The position numbers and the translations under genes are program-made. DNA of 64,000 nucleotides from an uncultured Alphaproteobacteria bacterium (GTDB lineage: Bacteria > Pseudomonadota > Alphaproteobacteria > Rhodobacterales > Rhodobacteraceae). The notes under the pieces were generated by a model. The model was not told the DNA's origin and ran no database searches. It worked only from the letters and a program-made list of their open reading frames with translations. The stretch covers positions 62,001-126,000 of the forward strand of contig CACDWF010000001.1 of the NCBI GenBank assembly GCA_902556405.1, given 5' to 3'. This document shows, in pieces, positions 1 through 9,120 of the stretch. Every line of letters starts with the position of its first letter. Position 1 is the first letter of the stretch.

Positions 1-254
1 TCGACTGAGTCAACAATGACCATATAGCCTCCGTCACCACCTCTTTTTTTAAGAAAACGCTCTGCTGATGTATTTTCTTTAACAGGTGTTACTAGCTCTA
101 AAAAGGTGTCGCCCAAAGGGATAAGAACATTTTGTAAGCCAAAAACAATTAGCTCTGGATCACTGAACGTTCTTTTCAGCTCGAAAAGATCACAAATACT
201 ATCTGCTAGAAGGTCCATTTCACTTGTAGCAATAACCAATTGCCTTAAACGCAT
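1..254 (-). CDS. VOC-family (glyoxalase-like) protein, 3' part outside window
   Basis: Reading the complement from an ATG at 254 gives an open frame of 84 codons that runs off the left edge, so only the N-terminal part is visible. It begins MRLRQLVIAT and contains a GDTFLELVTP stretch followed by an RGGDGGYMVI stretch. These are typical of glyoxalase/bleomycin-resistance/dioxygenase (VOC) domains of the methylmalonyl-CoA epimerase-like type. A Shine-Dalgarno AGGAG lies about 9 bases before the start. It is divergent from the FkbM gene. The substrate cannot be inferred from this fragment. Confidence 0.75.
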   Translation of the reverse strand, partial: MRLRQLVIATSEMDLLADSICDLFELKRTFSDPELIVFGLQNVLIPLGDTFLELVTPVKENTSAERFLKKRGGDGGYMVIVDSV

Positions 255-394
255 ACTAAAACTCCTAAGAAATTTTTATTAAAAAAATAGAGTACCAAAA
301 AAAAGTTCGGCTATAAAGTGACTTAAAAAAATCGATGAGCCTTTACTACTTTGTGTTTATGGATAATATTACTGTAACCAGCGAGACTTAATAA

Positions 395-1540
395 ATGAAA
401 ACAAATTTTGGCAAGGGATTGCTAGCTTTTTCTGAAGGTAAATATGAGCAAGCCTTCACCTTTTTTGAAAAGTCCTATAGAGAAAATATACCAACTGATA
501 AGCATTTTTCTTTATACAATATGGGGTTAAGCTTAATTTTCTTGGAAGATCTGGTGCCTGCTCAAGATTATTTTTTGAAAACATTAAAATATCTGCCCAA
601 TCACTCTGATAGCCTTCATTGGATTGCATATATTAATTTTAAGAAGGGACAATTATCAACTGCTAAAGATCATTATTTAAGTTCATTGAAATCGAGTCCG
701 CGGTCTCAAACAAGTATAAATGGCTGCATACATTTTTTTATTGAACAAGGGTTAAACGGAGAAGAAATAAATGTCTTTTTGAATAAAAATGGTGTGCAAC
801 TTAAAGAAAATGAAAATTTTAATTTGAAGCTTGCGGACTCGGTGAATGTATCGATTGAATCTAATATTAGCTTCTCTTTGATAGGAATAGATCCTCGATC
901 TACGATGCAGAAATCCATCAATAATTATGGTTGCTATGAGCCTTTAATGGTAAAAAAAATTTTAAAAAATGTTCAAGAAACGGATATTGTATATGATATC
1001 GGAGCACATATAGGTTATTACAGCAGTATTTTTAATAAGGTGATTAAGAGTAAAGAAGTTGTATCACTCGAACCTGATTTTTATTCGAGTAATCTTATTA
1101 AAAGAAATACAAACGAAAGAGGTATTGTAGTTAATAAGTTCATCGGAAGTAAGTCAGGATACAATACGACTACTTTAAATGATCTATCATCTATGCTAAA
1201 TTTGGAGCCTTCCGTAATAAAGATGGATATTGAAGGTTTTGAAGTAGAAGCATTTGAAGGAGGGTGGGAAATAATAAGAAATCTTAGACCGCAAATTTTT
1301 TTGGAAATTCACCCAAAGTTTATTAACAAAAGGAATCCAACGGCATTTAATAAACTAATAGATGAACTTTTTAAACTTTACAACATGGAGTACGCTAGAA
1401 ACCATTGGGGTCAGATTAAGGGTGAAGAAACTTTCCATAATGAATGGAGAAAGGCCACTCCTGATATTATATTCAAAATCGCAAATGAGATAATATATAA
1501 TGATCAAAAACCTAACGCGTTTGCCATACATTGTTATTAG
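395..1540 (+). CDS. TPR domain plus FkbM-family methyltransferase
   Basis: The 381-residue protein has two parts. Residues 1-130 are tetratricopeptide-like helical repeats (GKGLLAFSEGKYEQAFTFFE, then a second unit near residue 60). Residues 150-340 match the FkbM methyltransferase fold. The SAM-binding motif is DIGAHIGYYS near residue 203, with an acidic strand end VVSLEPD and the later motif IKMDIEGFEVEAFEGG. FkbM enzymes usually O-methylate sugars or polyketides; fusion to TPRs suggests a protein or glycan partner, but the substrate is unknown. A small membrane protein follows 42 bases downstream on the same strand. Confidence 0.82.
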   Translation: MKTNFGKGLLAFSEGKYEQAFTFFEKSYRENIPTDKHFSLYNMGLSLIFLEDLVPAQDYFLKTLKYLPNHSDSLHWIAYINFKKGQLSTAKDHYLSSLKSSPRSQTSINGCIHFFIEQGLNGEEINVFLNKNGVQLKENENFNLKLADSVNVSIESNISFSLIGIDPRSTMQKSINNYGCYEPLMVKKILKNVQETDIVYDIGAHIGYYSSIFNKVIKSKEVVSLEPDFYSSNLIKRNTNERGIVVNKFIGSKSGYNTTTLNDLSSMLNLEPSVIKMDIEGFEVEAFEGGWEIIRNLRPQIFLEIHPKFINKRNPTAFNKLIDELFKLYNMEYARNHWGQIKGEETFHNEWRKATPDIIFKIANEIIYNDQKPNAFAIHCY

Positions 1541-1582
1541 AGTAATTTTTATTAAAAAATAAAGACAGGGTTGAGTGATTAA

Positions 1583-1798
1583 ATGAAAGTAAAAGATATT
1601 AAACAGATAGGCTTTCTAGATTGGTGGATACTTATTCCCCTTAGCTTAGTAATGTATTTAATTTTTCATTTATTTGCTTATTTCTTTTTGAATGTTCTTA
1701 ATCATAAGCTCACTGTGAGAAGCAAAGGTGCAGTTCAATTTATTGGCTATACCGTTGTTACTATTCTGATGTTAATTTCCCTTCTTTCATTTTTCTAA
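1583..1798 (+). CDS. small two-helix membrane protein
   Basis: This 71-residue protein has two hydrophobic segments, roughly residues 14-36 and 50-71, separated by a short basic loop (NHKLTVRSKG). It has no enzymatic motif I recognise. It lies 42 bases after the TPR-FkbM gene on the same strand and may be cotranscribed. The initiator ATG follows a weak purine-rich stretch. Function is unknown; the hydrophobic pattern and the isolated coding frame are the only support. Confidence 0.6.
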   Translation: MKVKDIKQIGFLDWWILIPLSLVMYLIFHLFAYFFLNVLNHKLTVRSKGAVQFIGYTVVTILMLISLLSFF

Positions 1799-1928
1799 TT
1801 TCAAAATCGAAGACCATAAGGGTCAGCTAACAACTAAGTGAACAAATTAGTTTTCTTTGCTATATGAAATTTTCAAAGGTTTAGCAAATAAGCCTTACGG
1901 TTTATAAAGAATGAGCAGCAATCTTTGT

Positions 1929-1970
1929 GCTTTCCTCCCTAACTTCGCCGCAGGGGGACGCAGCTTTTTT
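1929..1970 (+). terminator. possible intrinsic terminator after the FkbM operon
   Basis: A potential stem pairs TCCTCC (1933-1938) with GGGGGA (1953-1958) with one G-U pair. It is extended by GCT/AGC pairing after a small bulge, and followed directly by six T residues (1965-1970). It lies in the roughly 200-base gap between the small membrane protein and the convergent P450 gene. The long loop and imperfect stem make this a weak call. I saw nothing else in this gap. Confidence 0.35.
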
Positions 1971-1994
1971 AGAGAAAGATTTGGGCAAAAAGCA

Positions 1995-3200
1995 TCAAAA
2001 CGAAGAAACTTCAACCTGCATCTCTTTTATTTCTCGAAATCGAATTCGGTTAGCAATTTTTGGTCTTTTTAATAAGTTTATTTCTTTAAATGATGACATT
2101 AGCTGTAAAAAGGCCACTTTCGCTTCTAGACGCGCCAGATTAATACCAGCACATATATGGATACCTAGTCCAAAAGATAAATGTCTGTTTGGTGATCTTG
2201 AAATATCAAAGTTTTCAGGCTCACAAAATTGTAAGGGATCTCTGTTAGCTCCGGCAATAATCATATGCACTGGAGTTCCCTTTTGAATTGTTACATCTCC
2301 TAGCATCGTTGTCTCCAAACAACACCTATTATTAATTTGAATTGGTGGTTGAAACCTGAGGATTTCATCGATAGCTGTATCTATTCTTTCGGGCTCCTTT
2401 TGTAATAATCTATATTGATCTCTGTGGTTAATAAGTTCATTAAGCCCATGCGACAACATATTTGTTGAAGTTTCATGGCCTGCATTCAACATAAAAATGC
2501 ATTGATGAAGTAGCTCTGTCTCAGATAATTCCAGGCCCTCAGCTTCAATCAAAAGAGAAAGAATTTCATTAGATTTATAAGTATCTTTGTTAGTTTTTCT
2601 AAAATTGATCTGATCTTTTAGGTATTGCTTGAAGTTCACAACAGCAGCCGAACCCTCATCTAACTGTTTGGGTGTAAGTTTAGGTTCTAACGCTCCGAGA
2701 ATTTTATGTGCCCAATCTCTAATTAAATAACGATCCTCGCTTGGTATACCAAGAACACTGCAAACCACATCCACTGGAAGTCGGAAAGAAAAATCTGAAA
2801 CAAAATCAAAAGTTTTTTTCTCTTGCATCATGACTAAATAACTATCCACTAACTTGGCGATATCTTTCTCTAATCCATGAATAGCCTTAGGTGTAAAAGC
2901 CTGCTGAAAGATTTTTCTTATTCGTGTATGATCTGGTGGATCAACAAAAACAACGGAAGTTGTATGGTGCTCAAAAAGAGGTGATGAACCAAATTTTGTG
3001 CCAAATTCTGTTTTCTTATCAGAGCTCCAAATTTTATAATTTCTATAAACACTAATTATATCTTTATATGTAGTTAATACATATGAGCCATCGGAGTTTT
3101 TATGAATAGGTGATTTTTTTCTGAGTAAATTATAATAGGCATATACATTTTCAATAAAGTCCTTTGGAGGATTATATAGGTCAAAAGATTCGGTGTTCAT
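1995..3200 (-). CDS. cytochrome P450
   Basis: This 401-residue protein has the usual size of a soluble bacterial class I P450. The I-helix oxygen-activation motif AGHETST is near residue 240, the K-helix ExxR is in DEILRF, and the heme loop is FGLGIHICAG with the cysteine ligand at residue 350. It has no membrane anchor. Such enzymes hydroxylate small hydrophobic substrates and need a ferredoxin and reductase, which are not encoded nearby. A MORN-repeat protein gene lies 23 bases upstream on the same strand. The substrate cannot be predicted. A second P450 of equal length lies at 56345-57550. Confidence 0.95.
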   Translation of the reverse strand: MNTESFDLYNPPKDFIENVYAYYNLLRKKSPIHKNSDGSYVLTTYKDIISVYRNYKIWSSDKKTEFGTKFGSSPLFEHHTTSVVFVDPPDHTRIRKIFQQAFTPKAIHGLEKDIAKLVDSYLVMMQEKKTFDFVSDFSFRLPVDVVCSVLGIPSEDRYLIRDWAHKILGALEPKLTPKQLDEGSAAVVNFKQYLKDQINFRKTNKDTYKSNEILSLLIEAEGLELSETELLHQCIFMLNAGHETSTNMLSHGLNELINHRDQYRLLQKEPERIDTAIDEILRFQPPIQINNRCCLETTMLGDVTIQKGTPVHMIIAGANRDPLQFCEPENFDISRSPNRHLSFGLGIHICAGINLARLEAKVAFLQLMSSFKEINLLKRPKIANRIRFREIKEMQVEVSSF

Positions 3201-3223
3201 AAACCAAAGTTTATAAGATGATT

Positions 3224-3826
3224 TCAGTTAATTGTAGTAATAATCCAATTTCCATTTTGATAGGACTCAGTTTGGACTACAGTACCATCCACTCCAAATT
3301 TTTCCCATAAGCCGTCTTTATTCCCTTCAATATAAAATTGTTTCTCTTTAATATTTGCATTTAAAAAGTAATACACCCAAGTACCATCCTTTTCGCCTTT
3401 TGCAAACTGACCTTCAGATTTTTTAATTCCATTCATATAATATTCAACCCAGTTTCCTACTTTTTTACCAACAGACATATCTCCAATGGTTTTTAGTTGA
3501 CCATTGGGGTGATAAGACTCAATGTGCCCAGAAAATGGGATATTTGAAAATTTTCTGTAATATGTTTCGTCTCTTTTGACAACCTCACTCATCTGAATTG
3601 AATCTGTTTTCTCAGAAGGTTTTTTGACGCTCTGTATACTTTTTTTGTCTAAACTTTCATCACTTTCATCTGGTTTGTCTTCTATATATGTGTCTAATCG
3701 ACCGAAAACCCAATCGACAAAGCTGTTGGTGAGTGTTTGAAGAAAAAAGCTAGGTTCGGCCGCACAAATTCTGGGGTTAAAAAAACAAAAAAAGACTATA
3801 AAACACACTAGGCTATATTTTTTCAT
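3224..3826 (-). CDS. secreted MORN-repeat (YwqK-like) protein
   Basis: The 200-residue product has an N-terminal signal peptide (basic MKK, then a run of Phe/Ile/Val/Cys, then an Ala-containing cleavage region near residue 23). Residues 35-75 are charged and low in complexity. From residue 95 there are several MORN-2-type repeats of the pattern G-x-W-x-x-Y-(Y/F)-x-x-G (for example GNWVEYYMNG, GTWVYYFLNA, GLWEKFGVDG). Such repeats occur in YwqK-type exported proteins of unclear function. It precedes the P450 on the same strand, but a functional link is not evident. Confidence 0.72.
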   Translation of the reverse strand: MKKYSLVCFIVFFCFFNPRICAAEPSFFLQTLTNSFVDWVFGRLDTYIEDKPDESDESLDKKSIQSVKKPSEKTDSIQMSEVVKRDETYYRKFSNIPFSGHIESYHPNGQLKTIGDMSVGKKVGNWVEYYMNGIKKSEGQFAKGEKDGTWVYYFLNANIKEKQFYIEGNKDGLWEKFGVDGTVVQTESYQNGNWIITTIN

Positions 3827-3897
3827 TTCAAGATAATGGGAGAAACATTATTAAATTGCAATCAATACTATGTTAGTTAGATGCTTCGCTTAGAGAA

Positions 3898-5568
3898 TTA
3901 TATTCTGTTTATAGCGCTAATTACAGCCTTGATCGGGGCGAGAGTAATGGAAGTGTCTATGCCTACACCGAACACACTTTTTCCATTCTCATCCGGAACT
4001 TTAATTTCTATGTAAGCTGCTGCTTCAGCAGAAGACCCTGAGCTTCTTGTATTTTGGCCAAAATCATTAAGCATAAAAGTTAGTTTGAAAGTATCTCTCA
4101 TCGCATTTACAAAAGCGCTTATTGGACCGTTACCTGTGGAAGAAATCTTTATTTTATCCCCGTTGTGATCTATGGTCGCTTCAACAAATTCAGTGTTATC
4201 GTCTTTGGAAATTTTCTTGCTTTTAAATTTCAGTAGAGAAAACTTACCTTTTTTTAAAAATTCTTGTTCAAAGATACCCCAAATCATATCTGAAGTTATT
4301 TCTTTGCCTGTTTTGTCAGCTATACTCTGAACTGCCTCACTAAATTGAATTTGAGCTCCTCTCGGTATATTGATGTTGTGTTCTTGCTCTAATAACCAAG
4401 CAGAGCCAGCTTTTCCTGACTGAGAATTCACTCTAATAATTGCCTCATATGTTCTGCCAATATCGCTTGGATCAATAGGTAAATACGGAACTTCCCAATA
4501 AGGGTCATTAGATTTTGCAATTGCTTCCATCCCCTTTCTAATAGCGTCCTGATGGCTTCCCGAAAATGCAGTATGGACTAAAAGGCCTGCATAGGGATGA
4601 CGTTGGTGTACAGGTAGTTGGTTGCAAAACTCCGTAGTTTCAATAAGTTTGTTGATATCAGAAAAATCCAGCTCTGGATCAATACCTTGGGTAAACATGT
4701 TTAGTCCCAAAGTTACTATATCTACATTGCCTGTTCGCTCACCATTTCCAAACAAGGTTCCTTCAACTCTATCGGCTCCTGCCATCAAGCCTAGCTCAGT
4801 TGCAGCAACTCCCGTTCCTCTATCGTTATGAGGATGTAAAGATAATATGACTCTATCTCTATCAGTGAAATTATTGCTCATCCATTCAATCTGGTCTGCA
4901 TAAATGTTAGGAGTAGACATCTCTACAGTTGCCGGCAAATTAATAATTACTTTGTTTTGTTTTGATGCCTTCCAGCAATCTAATACAGTTTCACAAACAT
5001 CTAGTGCATAATCTAGTTCAGTTCCCGTGAAACTTTCTGGAGAATATTGAAGGGTCAGCGAAGTATCAGGCAGATACTTCAATCTCTCCAACACCATTGC
5101 CGCTCCATCTTCTGCAATTTTCTTAACTCCCTCTTTACCTTGTTTGAAAACAACCTTACGCTGCAAAGTCGATACTGAGTTATAAAGATGTAAAATTGCC
5201 GACTTGCACCCCATTAACGCTTCAAAGGTCTTATCAATTAGGTGTTCTCTAGCTTGTGTGAGCACCTGTACTGTCACATCATCTGGTATAAGTTTATTAT
5301 CTACCAGGTATCGACAAAATTGAAAGTCAGTGTCAGAAGCAGATGGGAAACCGATCTCAATCTCCTTAAAGCCCATAGAGACTAATGTTTTGAACATCCT
5401 AAGCTTGCGGGTTGTATCCATTGGTTCTACCAAGGCTTGATTCCCATCTCTTAGGTCAACACTACACCAAATCGGAGGTTTATTGATAACTCTACTTGGC
5501 CAAGTTCTTTTATCCAAAGATACTTGGTCTGATGGTTTATATTTTGTGTGCTTATCCTTATCGTTCAT
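3898..5568 (-). CDS. leuA: 2-isopropylmalate synthase, long form
   Basis: This enzyme condenses acetyl-CoA with 2-oxoisovalerate in the first committed step of leucine biosynthesis. The 556-residue protein matches the longer LeuA type. The N-terminal TIM barrel carries the DLRDGNQALVEPM substrate/metal motif near residue 38 and the metal-binding HPHNDRG loop. The C-terminal third ends with an SSGSSAEAAAYIEI region typical of the allosteric leucine-binding domain. It is a single gene with no leuBCD neighbours. I found no convincing leader peptide or attenuator in the 78 bases upstream. Confidence 0.95.
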   Translation of the reverse strand: MNDKDKHTKYKPSDQVSLDKRTWPSRVINKPPIWCSVDLRDGNQALVEPMDTTRKLRMFKTLVSMGFKEIEIGFPSASDTDFQFCRYLVDNKLIPDDVTVQVLTQAREHLIDKTFEALMGCKSAILHLYNSVSTLQRKVVFKQGKEGVKKIAEDGAAMVLERLKYLPDTSLTLQYSPESFTGTELDYALDVCETVLDCWKASKQNKVIINLPATVEMSTPNIYADQIEWMSNNFTDRDRVILSLHPHNDRGTGVAATELGLMAGADRVEGTLFGNGERTGNVDIVTLGLNMFTQGIDPELDFSDINKLIETTEFCNQLPVHQRHPYAGLLVHTAFSGSHQDAIRKGMEAIAKSNDPYWEVPYLPIDPSDIGRTYEAIIRVNSQSGKAGSAWLLEQEHNINIPRGAQIQFSEAVQSIADKTGKEITSDMIWGIFEQEFLKKGKFSLLKFKSKKISKDDNTEFVEATIDHNGDKIKISSTGNGPISAFVNAMRDTFKLTFMLNDFGQNTRSSGSSAEAAAYIEIKVPDENGKSVFGVGIDTSITLAPIKAVISAINRI

Positions 5569-5646
5569 AACTTAAAGTTACAGCAAAAAAGAATGCAATA
5601 CAGCATTTTTCAACTCATTATAGAATAAAATTAAGTTCTTCTATTT

Positions 5647-6867
5647 TCACTTTTCAAAAAAATTGGATATTGGGAACCGTAATAAGGCTATAATTATAAA
5701 AAACAAACCTACCAGAAATCCTTCGACTGCCATAATATTAGAAATCTCTTCAGTTGTGAGGAAATCTGACATTAAATAAATGTTTAAGGAACCGAGTGCG
5801 CCACAGCCAATAGCAATTGTAAGCAAACTGAAAGTTGAGGAACGAAGCTCTGGAGTGGAATTAATGTAGACTATTGTACTTTGTAATGCTGAATAACAAG
5901 CCGTAGCAATTCCAAAAATAAATATGGACAAAAGATACATGAAAATCGAGTTACTTGACGCAGATAGAGATATACACAGCAAAATAATTGCAAGGAAGGA
6001 TATAAAGCTAATCAACTTTTTATTGATCGCAATAACTGTTATAGCGGTTCCTCCCAATAGAGCTCCAATCCCTTCCAAGGATGTGAACATGCCTATATAT
6101 AGCTCGTTTGGGTTAAATTTTTCAATAAGCAAGAGACTTATTAATGCGATAAATGGGAGGGCAAAAATATTGAAAACGAAAGTTAGAGATATTACCGATA
6201 ACAAATTAACATCATCTCTTGTCTGTCCGATAACTTTTAGAAGAGACTGAGTATAGCTATTTGTACTAGTTGTTAAAGCATCTCCTTTTTGGGTAGAGAC
6301 TAAAAAAACCGATAGGGCATAGAGAAGAAACAGGAAAAAAACACCTGCATTCAAATCAAAATAAGTCAAAAAAATACCACCAAATAAAGGTCCCAATATT
6401 CTTGTCGCGTGACTAGATAAAACATCTAAAGAAACCCCGGCTGAAATTAAATCTTCGGGAAGGGCATCAGCAAGCATAGGCCTTCGAAATGAAAAATCGA
6501 TGCTCCATAGGGCACCACTCACTGTCGATAATAGCCCCAATAAAAAAACATTTATGTTTAAGCCTGTTTGTGAGTAGACAAAAACTAACAATGAGCATAA
6601 AGAACAGATTAAACTTGCACATAAAACAACTTTTTTTCTGACTACAAATGCACCAGCCAAGCTAAAAGTTACCCCGGTTGCTGCAACTCCTAGCAACCTT
6701 AGCATTATTAAAAGTGCTGCCATTGAAGCGTTCCCGGTGAGTTTCCACGCAATCACTGAAAACAAAAATACTTCGAACCATCGGGCAACGCTTGTAAAGA
6801 AACCTGCGAAAAACAAAATTGTAAAGGCCTTAGTTTGCCAAATCTTAAATAGAATACCGATATTCAT
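5647..6867 (-). CDS. MFS transporter, EntS/MFS_3-like
   Basis: The 406-residue protein is almost entirely hydrophobic, with about twelve membrane segments. It opens with a cytoplasmic stretch (KIWQTKAFTILFFAGFFTS) like that of EntS-type exporters. A FSFRRPMLADALPEDLISAG stretch near residue 125 is characteristic of the MFS_3 group of drug and siderophore exporters. It lies 15 bases downstream of cytosine deaminase on the same strand and could be read as the last gene of the nucleobase-transporter operon. The substrate is unknown; export of a metabolite or toxic compound is possible. Confidence 0.82.
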   Translation of the reverse strand: MNIGILFKIWQTKAFTILFFAGFFTSVARWFEVFLFSVIAWKLTGNASMAALLIMLRLLGVAATGVTFSLAGAFVVRKKVVLCASLICSLCSLLVFVYSQTGLNINVFLLGLLSTVSGALWSIDFSFRRPMLADALPEDLISAGVSLDVLSSHATRILGPLFGGIFLTYFDLNAGVFFLFLLYALSVFLVSTQKGDALTTSTNSYTQSLLKVIGQTRDDVNLLSVISLTFVFNIFALPFIALISLLLIEKFNPNELYIGMFTSLEGIGALLGGTAITVIAINKKLISFISFLAIILLCISLSASSNSIFMYLLSIFIFGIATACYSALQSTIVYINSTPELRSSTFSLLTIAIGCGALGSLNIYLMSDFLTTEEISNIMAVEGFLVGLFFIIIALLRFPISNFFEK

Positions 6868-6881
6868 TGAACAAAAAGAGA

Positions 6882-8156
6882 TTAGCCTTCAAAAAGCAAA
6901 TCTTCGCTCTCTGTGTTTGAACCTAAGTTGAGTTCATAATTTATTGGGCTGGTAGAGCTTATAACTTTTCCGCGTCTAACAACAAAGAGCCTGGCTGGCT
7001 TAAGTCTTATGGCTTCTATGGCGTTTTTACATTGCAAAACTACCAAATCTCCATTTGATCCATTATTTATACCATAATTATCTAAATGAAGAATCGAGGC
7101 TGCATTATCCGTCACTGCATTAAAGCATGATTTCATCTCATCAACGCCAGTCATATGACAGCAGTGTAAGGCCATGTGTGCTACTTCTAGCATATCATGG
7201 GAGCCTAGTGGATACCATGGATCCATAACGCAATCATGTCCAAATGCGACTTTAAGACCTGCATTGAGTTGTTCTGGTATTCTAGTTAATCCTCTTCTCT
7301 TAGGGTAATTATCTTGCCTTCCTTGTATTGTTATATTAATAAGGGGATTAGCTATAATATTTAAATCAGCCTCGACGAGCAGCGAGATAAGTTTTGTGAA
7401 ATAGTAATTATCTATTGAATGCATGGAGGTTAGGTGAGAACCTGCCACACGTCCCTGTAGACCAAGTCTAGTGGTCTCAAATGCAAGTTTCTCAACATGC
7501 CTTGACATTGGGTCATCTGTTTCATCGCAATGTAGGTCTGTAAGAAGTCCACGCTTTTCGGCAATCTCACATAGTATACGAATGGACTCATTACCCTCTT
7601 CCATGGATCTTTCAAAATGAGGGATGCCACCAACGACATCAACTCCCATGTCCAGCGCTGCATTCAGATTGTCCAAACAATTGGCTCTGAGTAATCCGTC
7701 TTGTGGAAAAGCGACCAATTGTATGTCAATAAAATCTTTCATTTTTTCTCTGACATCTAGAAGTGCTTCAACGCCCACTAGGTTTTGTCCAGAGACATCG
7801 ACATGACTTCGAATTGCCAAGGTTCCCCTAGCTATTGCCCACTTGCAGAACTTCAAGGCTCGTTCCTTAATAGCATCAGCAGTGAGATTTGGTTTCAATT
7901 CTCCCCACAATTTAATGCCTTCAAGTAAGGTGCCACTTTTATTCACGCGGGGAAGGCCATAGCTTAGTGTTGCATCCATGTGAAAGTGACTGTCAACAAA
8001 TGGGGGAGTAACAAAGTGAAAATCGGCGTCTATTATGGGAAGATTATCTGCTTTAATTTTTGATGCTATGTCTTTAATAACCCCTCCCTTAATTAAAATG
8101 TCTTGAGGGTCTTTGTTGTTTGACAATAAGCAGTTTTTTACTAATAGATCTGTCAT
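6882..8156 (-). CDS. codA: cytosine deaminase / related amidohydrolase
   Basis: The product (424 residues from the chosen start) resembles CodA-type cytosine deaminases, which convert cytosine to uracil and ammonia. Visible metal-site motifs are HFHMDATLSYG, HVDVS, HCDETDDP and GHDCVMDPWYPLG, in the expected order. The frame is open further upstream, but the ATG at 8156 is preferred because GGGAGG lies 6 bases before it and longer versions would run into the permease gene. It ends a BMP-type ABC transporter operon, so the imported ligand is probably cytosine or a related nucleobase or nucleoside. Isocytosine or creatinine-like substrates are alternatives. Confidence 0.87.
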   Translation of the reverse strand: MTDLLVKNCLLSNNKDPQDILIKGGVIKDIASKIKADNLPIIDADFHFVTPPFVDSHFHMDATLSYGLPRVNKSGTLLEGIKLWGELKPNLTADAIKERALKFCKWAIARGTLAIRSHVDVSGQNLVGVEALLDVREKMKDFIDIQLVAFPQDGLLRANCLDNLNAALDMGVDVVGGIPHFERSMEEGNESIRILCEIAEKRGLLTDLHCDETDDPMSRHVEKLAFETTRLGLQGRVAGSHLTSMHSIDNYYFTKLISLLVEADLNIIANPLINITIQGRQDNYPKRRGLTRIPEQLNAGLKVAFGHDCVMDPWYPLGSHDMLEVAHMALHCCHMTGVDEMKSCFNAVTDNAASILHLDNYGINNGSNGDLVVLQCKNAIEAIRLKPARLFVVRRGKVISSTSPINYELNLGSNTESEDLLFEG

Positions 8157-8172
8157 GTAATTCCTCCCGTTT

Positions 8173-9120
8173 TTAATGTCTTTCACCACGTCGGAATGGG
8201 ACCAAGAGTGCCTTTGGATACCTTGTTCTTTTGGCTGCAATTACCATTGCAACAATACTCAACAAAAAGGGAAGCATTAGAAAAAATTGATAAGGAATAA
8301 CTGCCCCGGCCAATTGTTGAGCTCTAACTTGATAAGCATCAAGTCCGGCAAAAAGAAGTGCCCCCAAAAGAGCTCGTTCAGGTTTCCAAGATGCAAATAT
8401 TACTAAAGCAATAGCGATCCATCCTCTTCCATTTATCATTCCAAAATAAAAAGCATCAAATGCAGACAATGTTAAGTAAGCACCACCAACTGCCATCAAA
8501 GCGCTGCCTAGTACTACGGCAATCGTTCTCACTAAAAACACATCAATTCCCTGAGCTTCAAGTGCCATAGGATTTTCCCCAGCCATTTTTATTGACAGGC
8601 CTAGCGGTGTGGAGTTCATTAACCAAAAGGCAAAAATTACTGCTAAAATTGCTAAATAAGTAAATGGTGTATGTTGAAAAAATGCCGGACCTAAAAATGG
8701 TAGTTCTGACAAAAAAGGAATATCAATGGGTTGAAATGGTTTGATTTTCGGCGGCGTGGTAGACGAAGGTAAAATGAGCTTAAAGCAAAAAAATCCTAGT
8801 GAAGATGCCAACATTGTTATTCCAATACCTGTAACATGCTGGGAAGCACCCAAATAGACAGTAAATATAGCATGGAGGAGGCCGAAAATACCTCCAATAG
8901 CAAGAGCAGCTAATATTCCGGTATATAGGTCTGCTCCTAGAAACACTGTCATCCATCCAACCATTGCTCCTATTGACATAATTCCCTCTATGCCCAGATT
9001 CAGAACTCCTGCACGTTCACATAATACCTCGCCAATTGTAGCTAATATCAAAGGGCAGGCGATTCTTATGGTTGCCGCCCAAAAGCCGGCAGTAAAAATA
9101 ATCTCAATAAATTCAATCAT
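8173..9120 (-). CDS. ABC transporter permease (BMP/nucleoside type), second subunit
   Basis: This 315-residue polytopic protein (8-9 membrane segments) belongs to the BPD_transp_2 family of nucleoside and sugar importers. It contains the conserved ERAGVLNLGIEGIM stretch after the first helix and an ALVIFASWKPERAL loop near the end. The ATG at 9120 is chosen over an upstream frame because it gives the classical MIEFIEIIF start and a short overlap with the preceding permease (stop at 9113-9115). It presumably heterodimerises with the 9113-10189 product. It lies 16 bases before cytosine deaminase. Confidence 0.93.
   Translation of the reverse strand: MIEFIEIIFTAGFWAATIRIACPLILATIGEVLCERAGVLNLGIEGIMSIGAMVGWMTVFLGADLYTGILAALAIGGIFGLLHAIFTVYLGASQHVTGIGITMLASSLGFFCFKLILPSSTTPPKIKPFQPIDIPFLSELPFLGPAFFQHTPFTYLAILAVIFAFWLMNSTPLGLSIKMAGENPMALEAQGIDVFLVRTIAVVLGSALMAVGGAYLTLSAFDAFYFGMINGRGWIAIALVIFASWKPERALLGALLFAGLDAYQVRAQQLAGAVIPYQFFLMLPFLLSIVAMVIAAKRTRYPKALLVPFRRGERH

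Noticed and set aside
1927-2286. Open frame of 119 codons on the plus strand over the P450 gene end
   Set aside because: It is antisense to the P450 heme-binding region, whose motifs are clearly coding on the other strand; no family features and no ribosome site.
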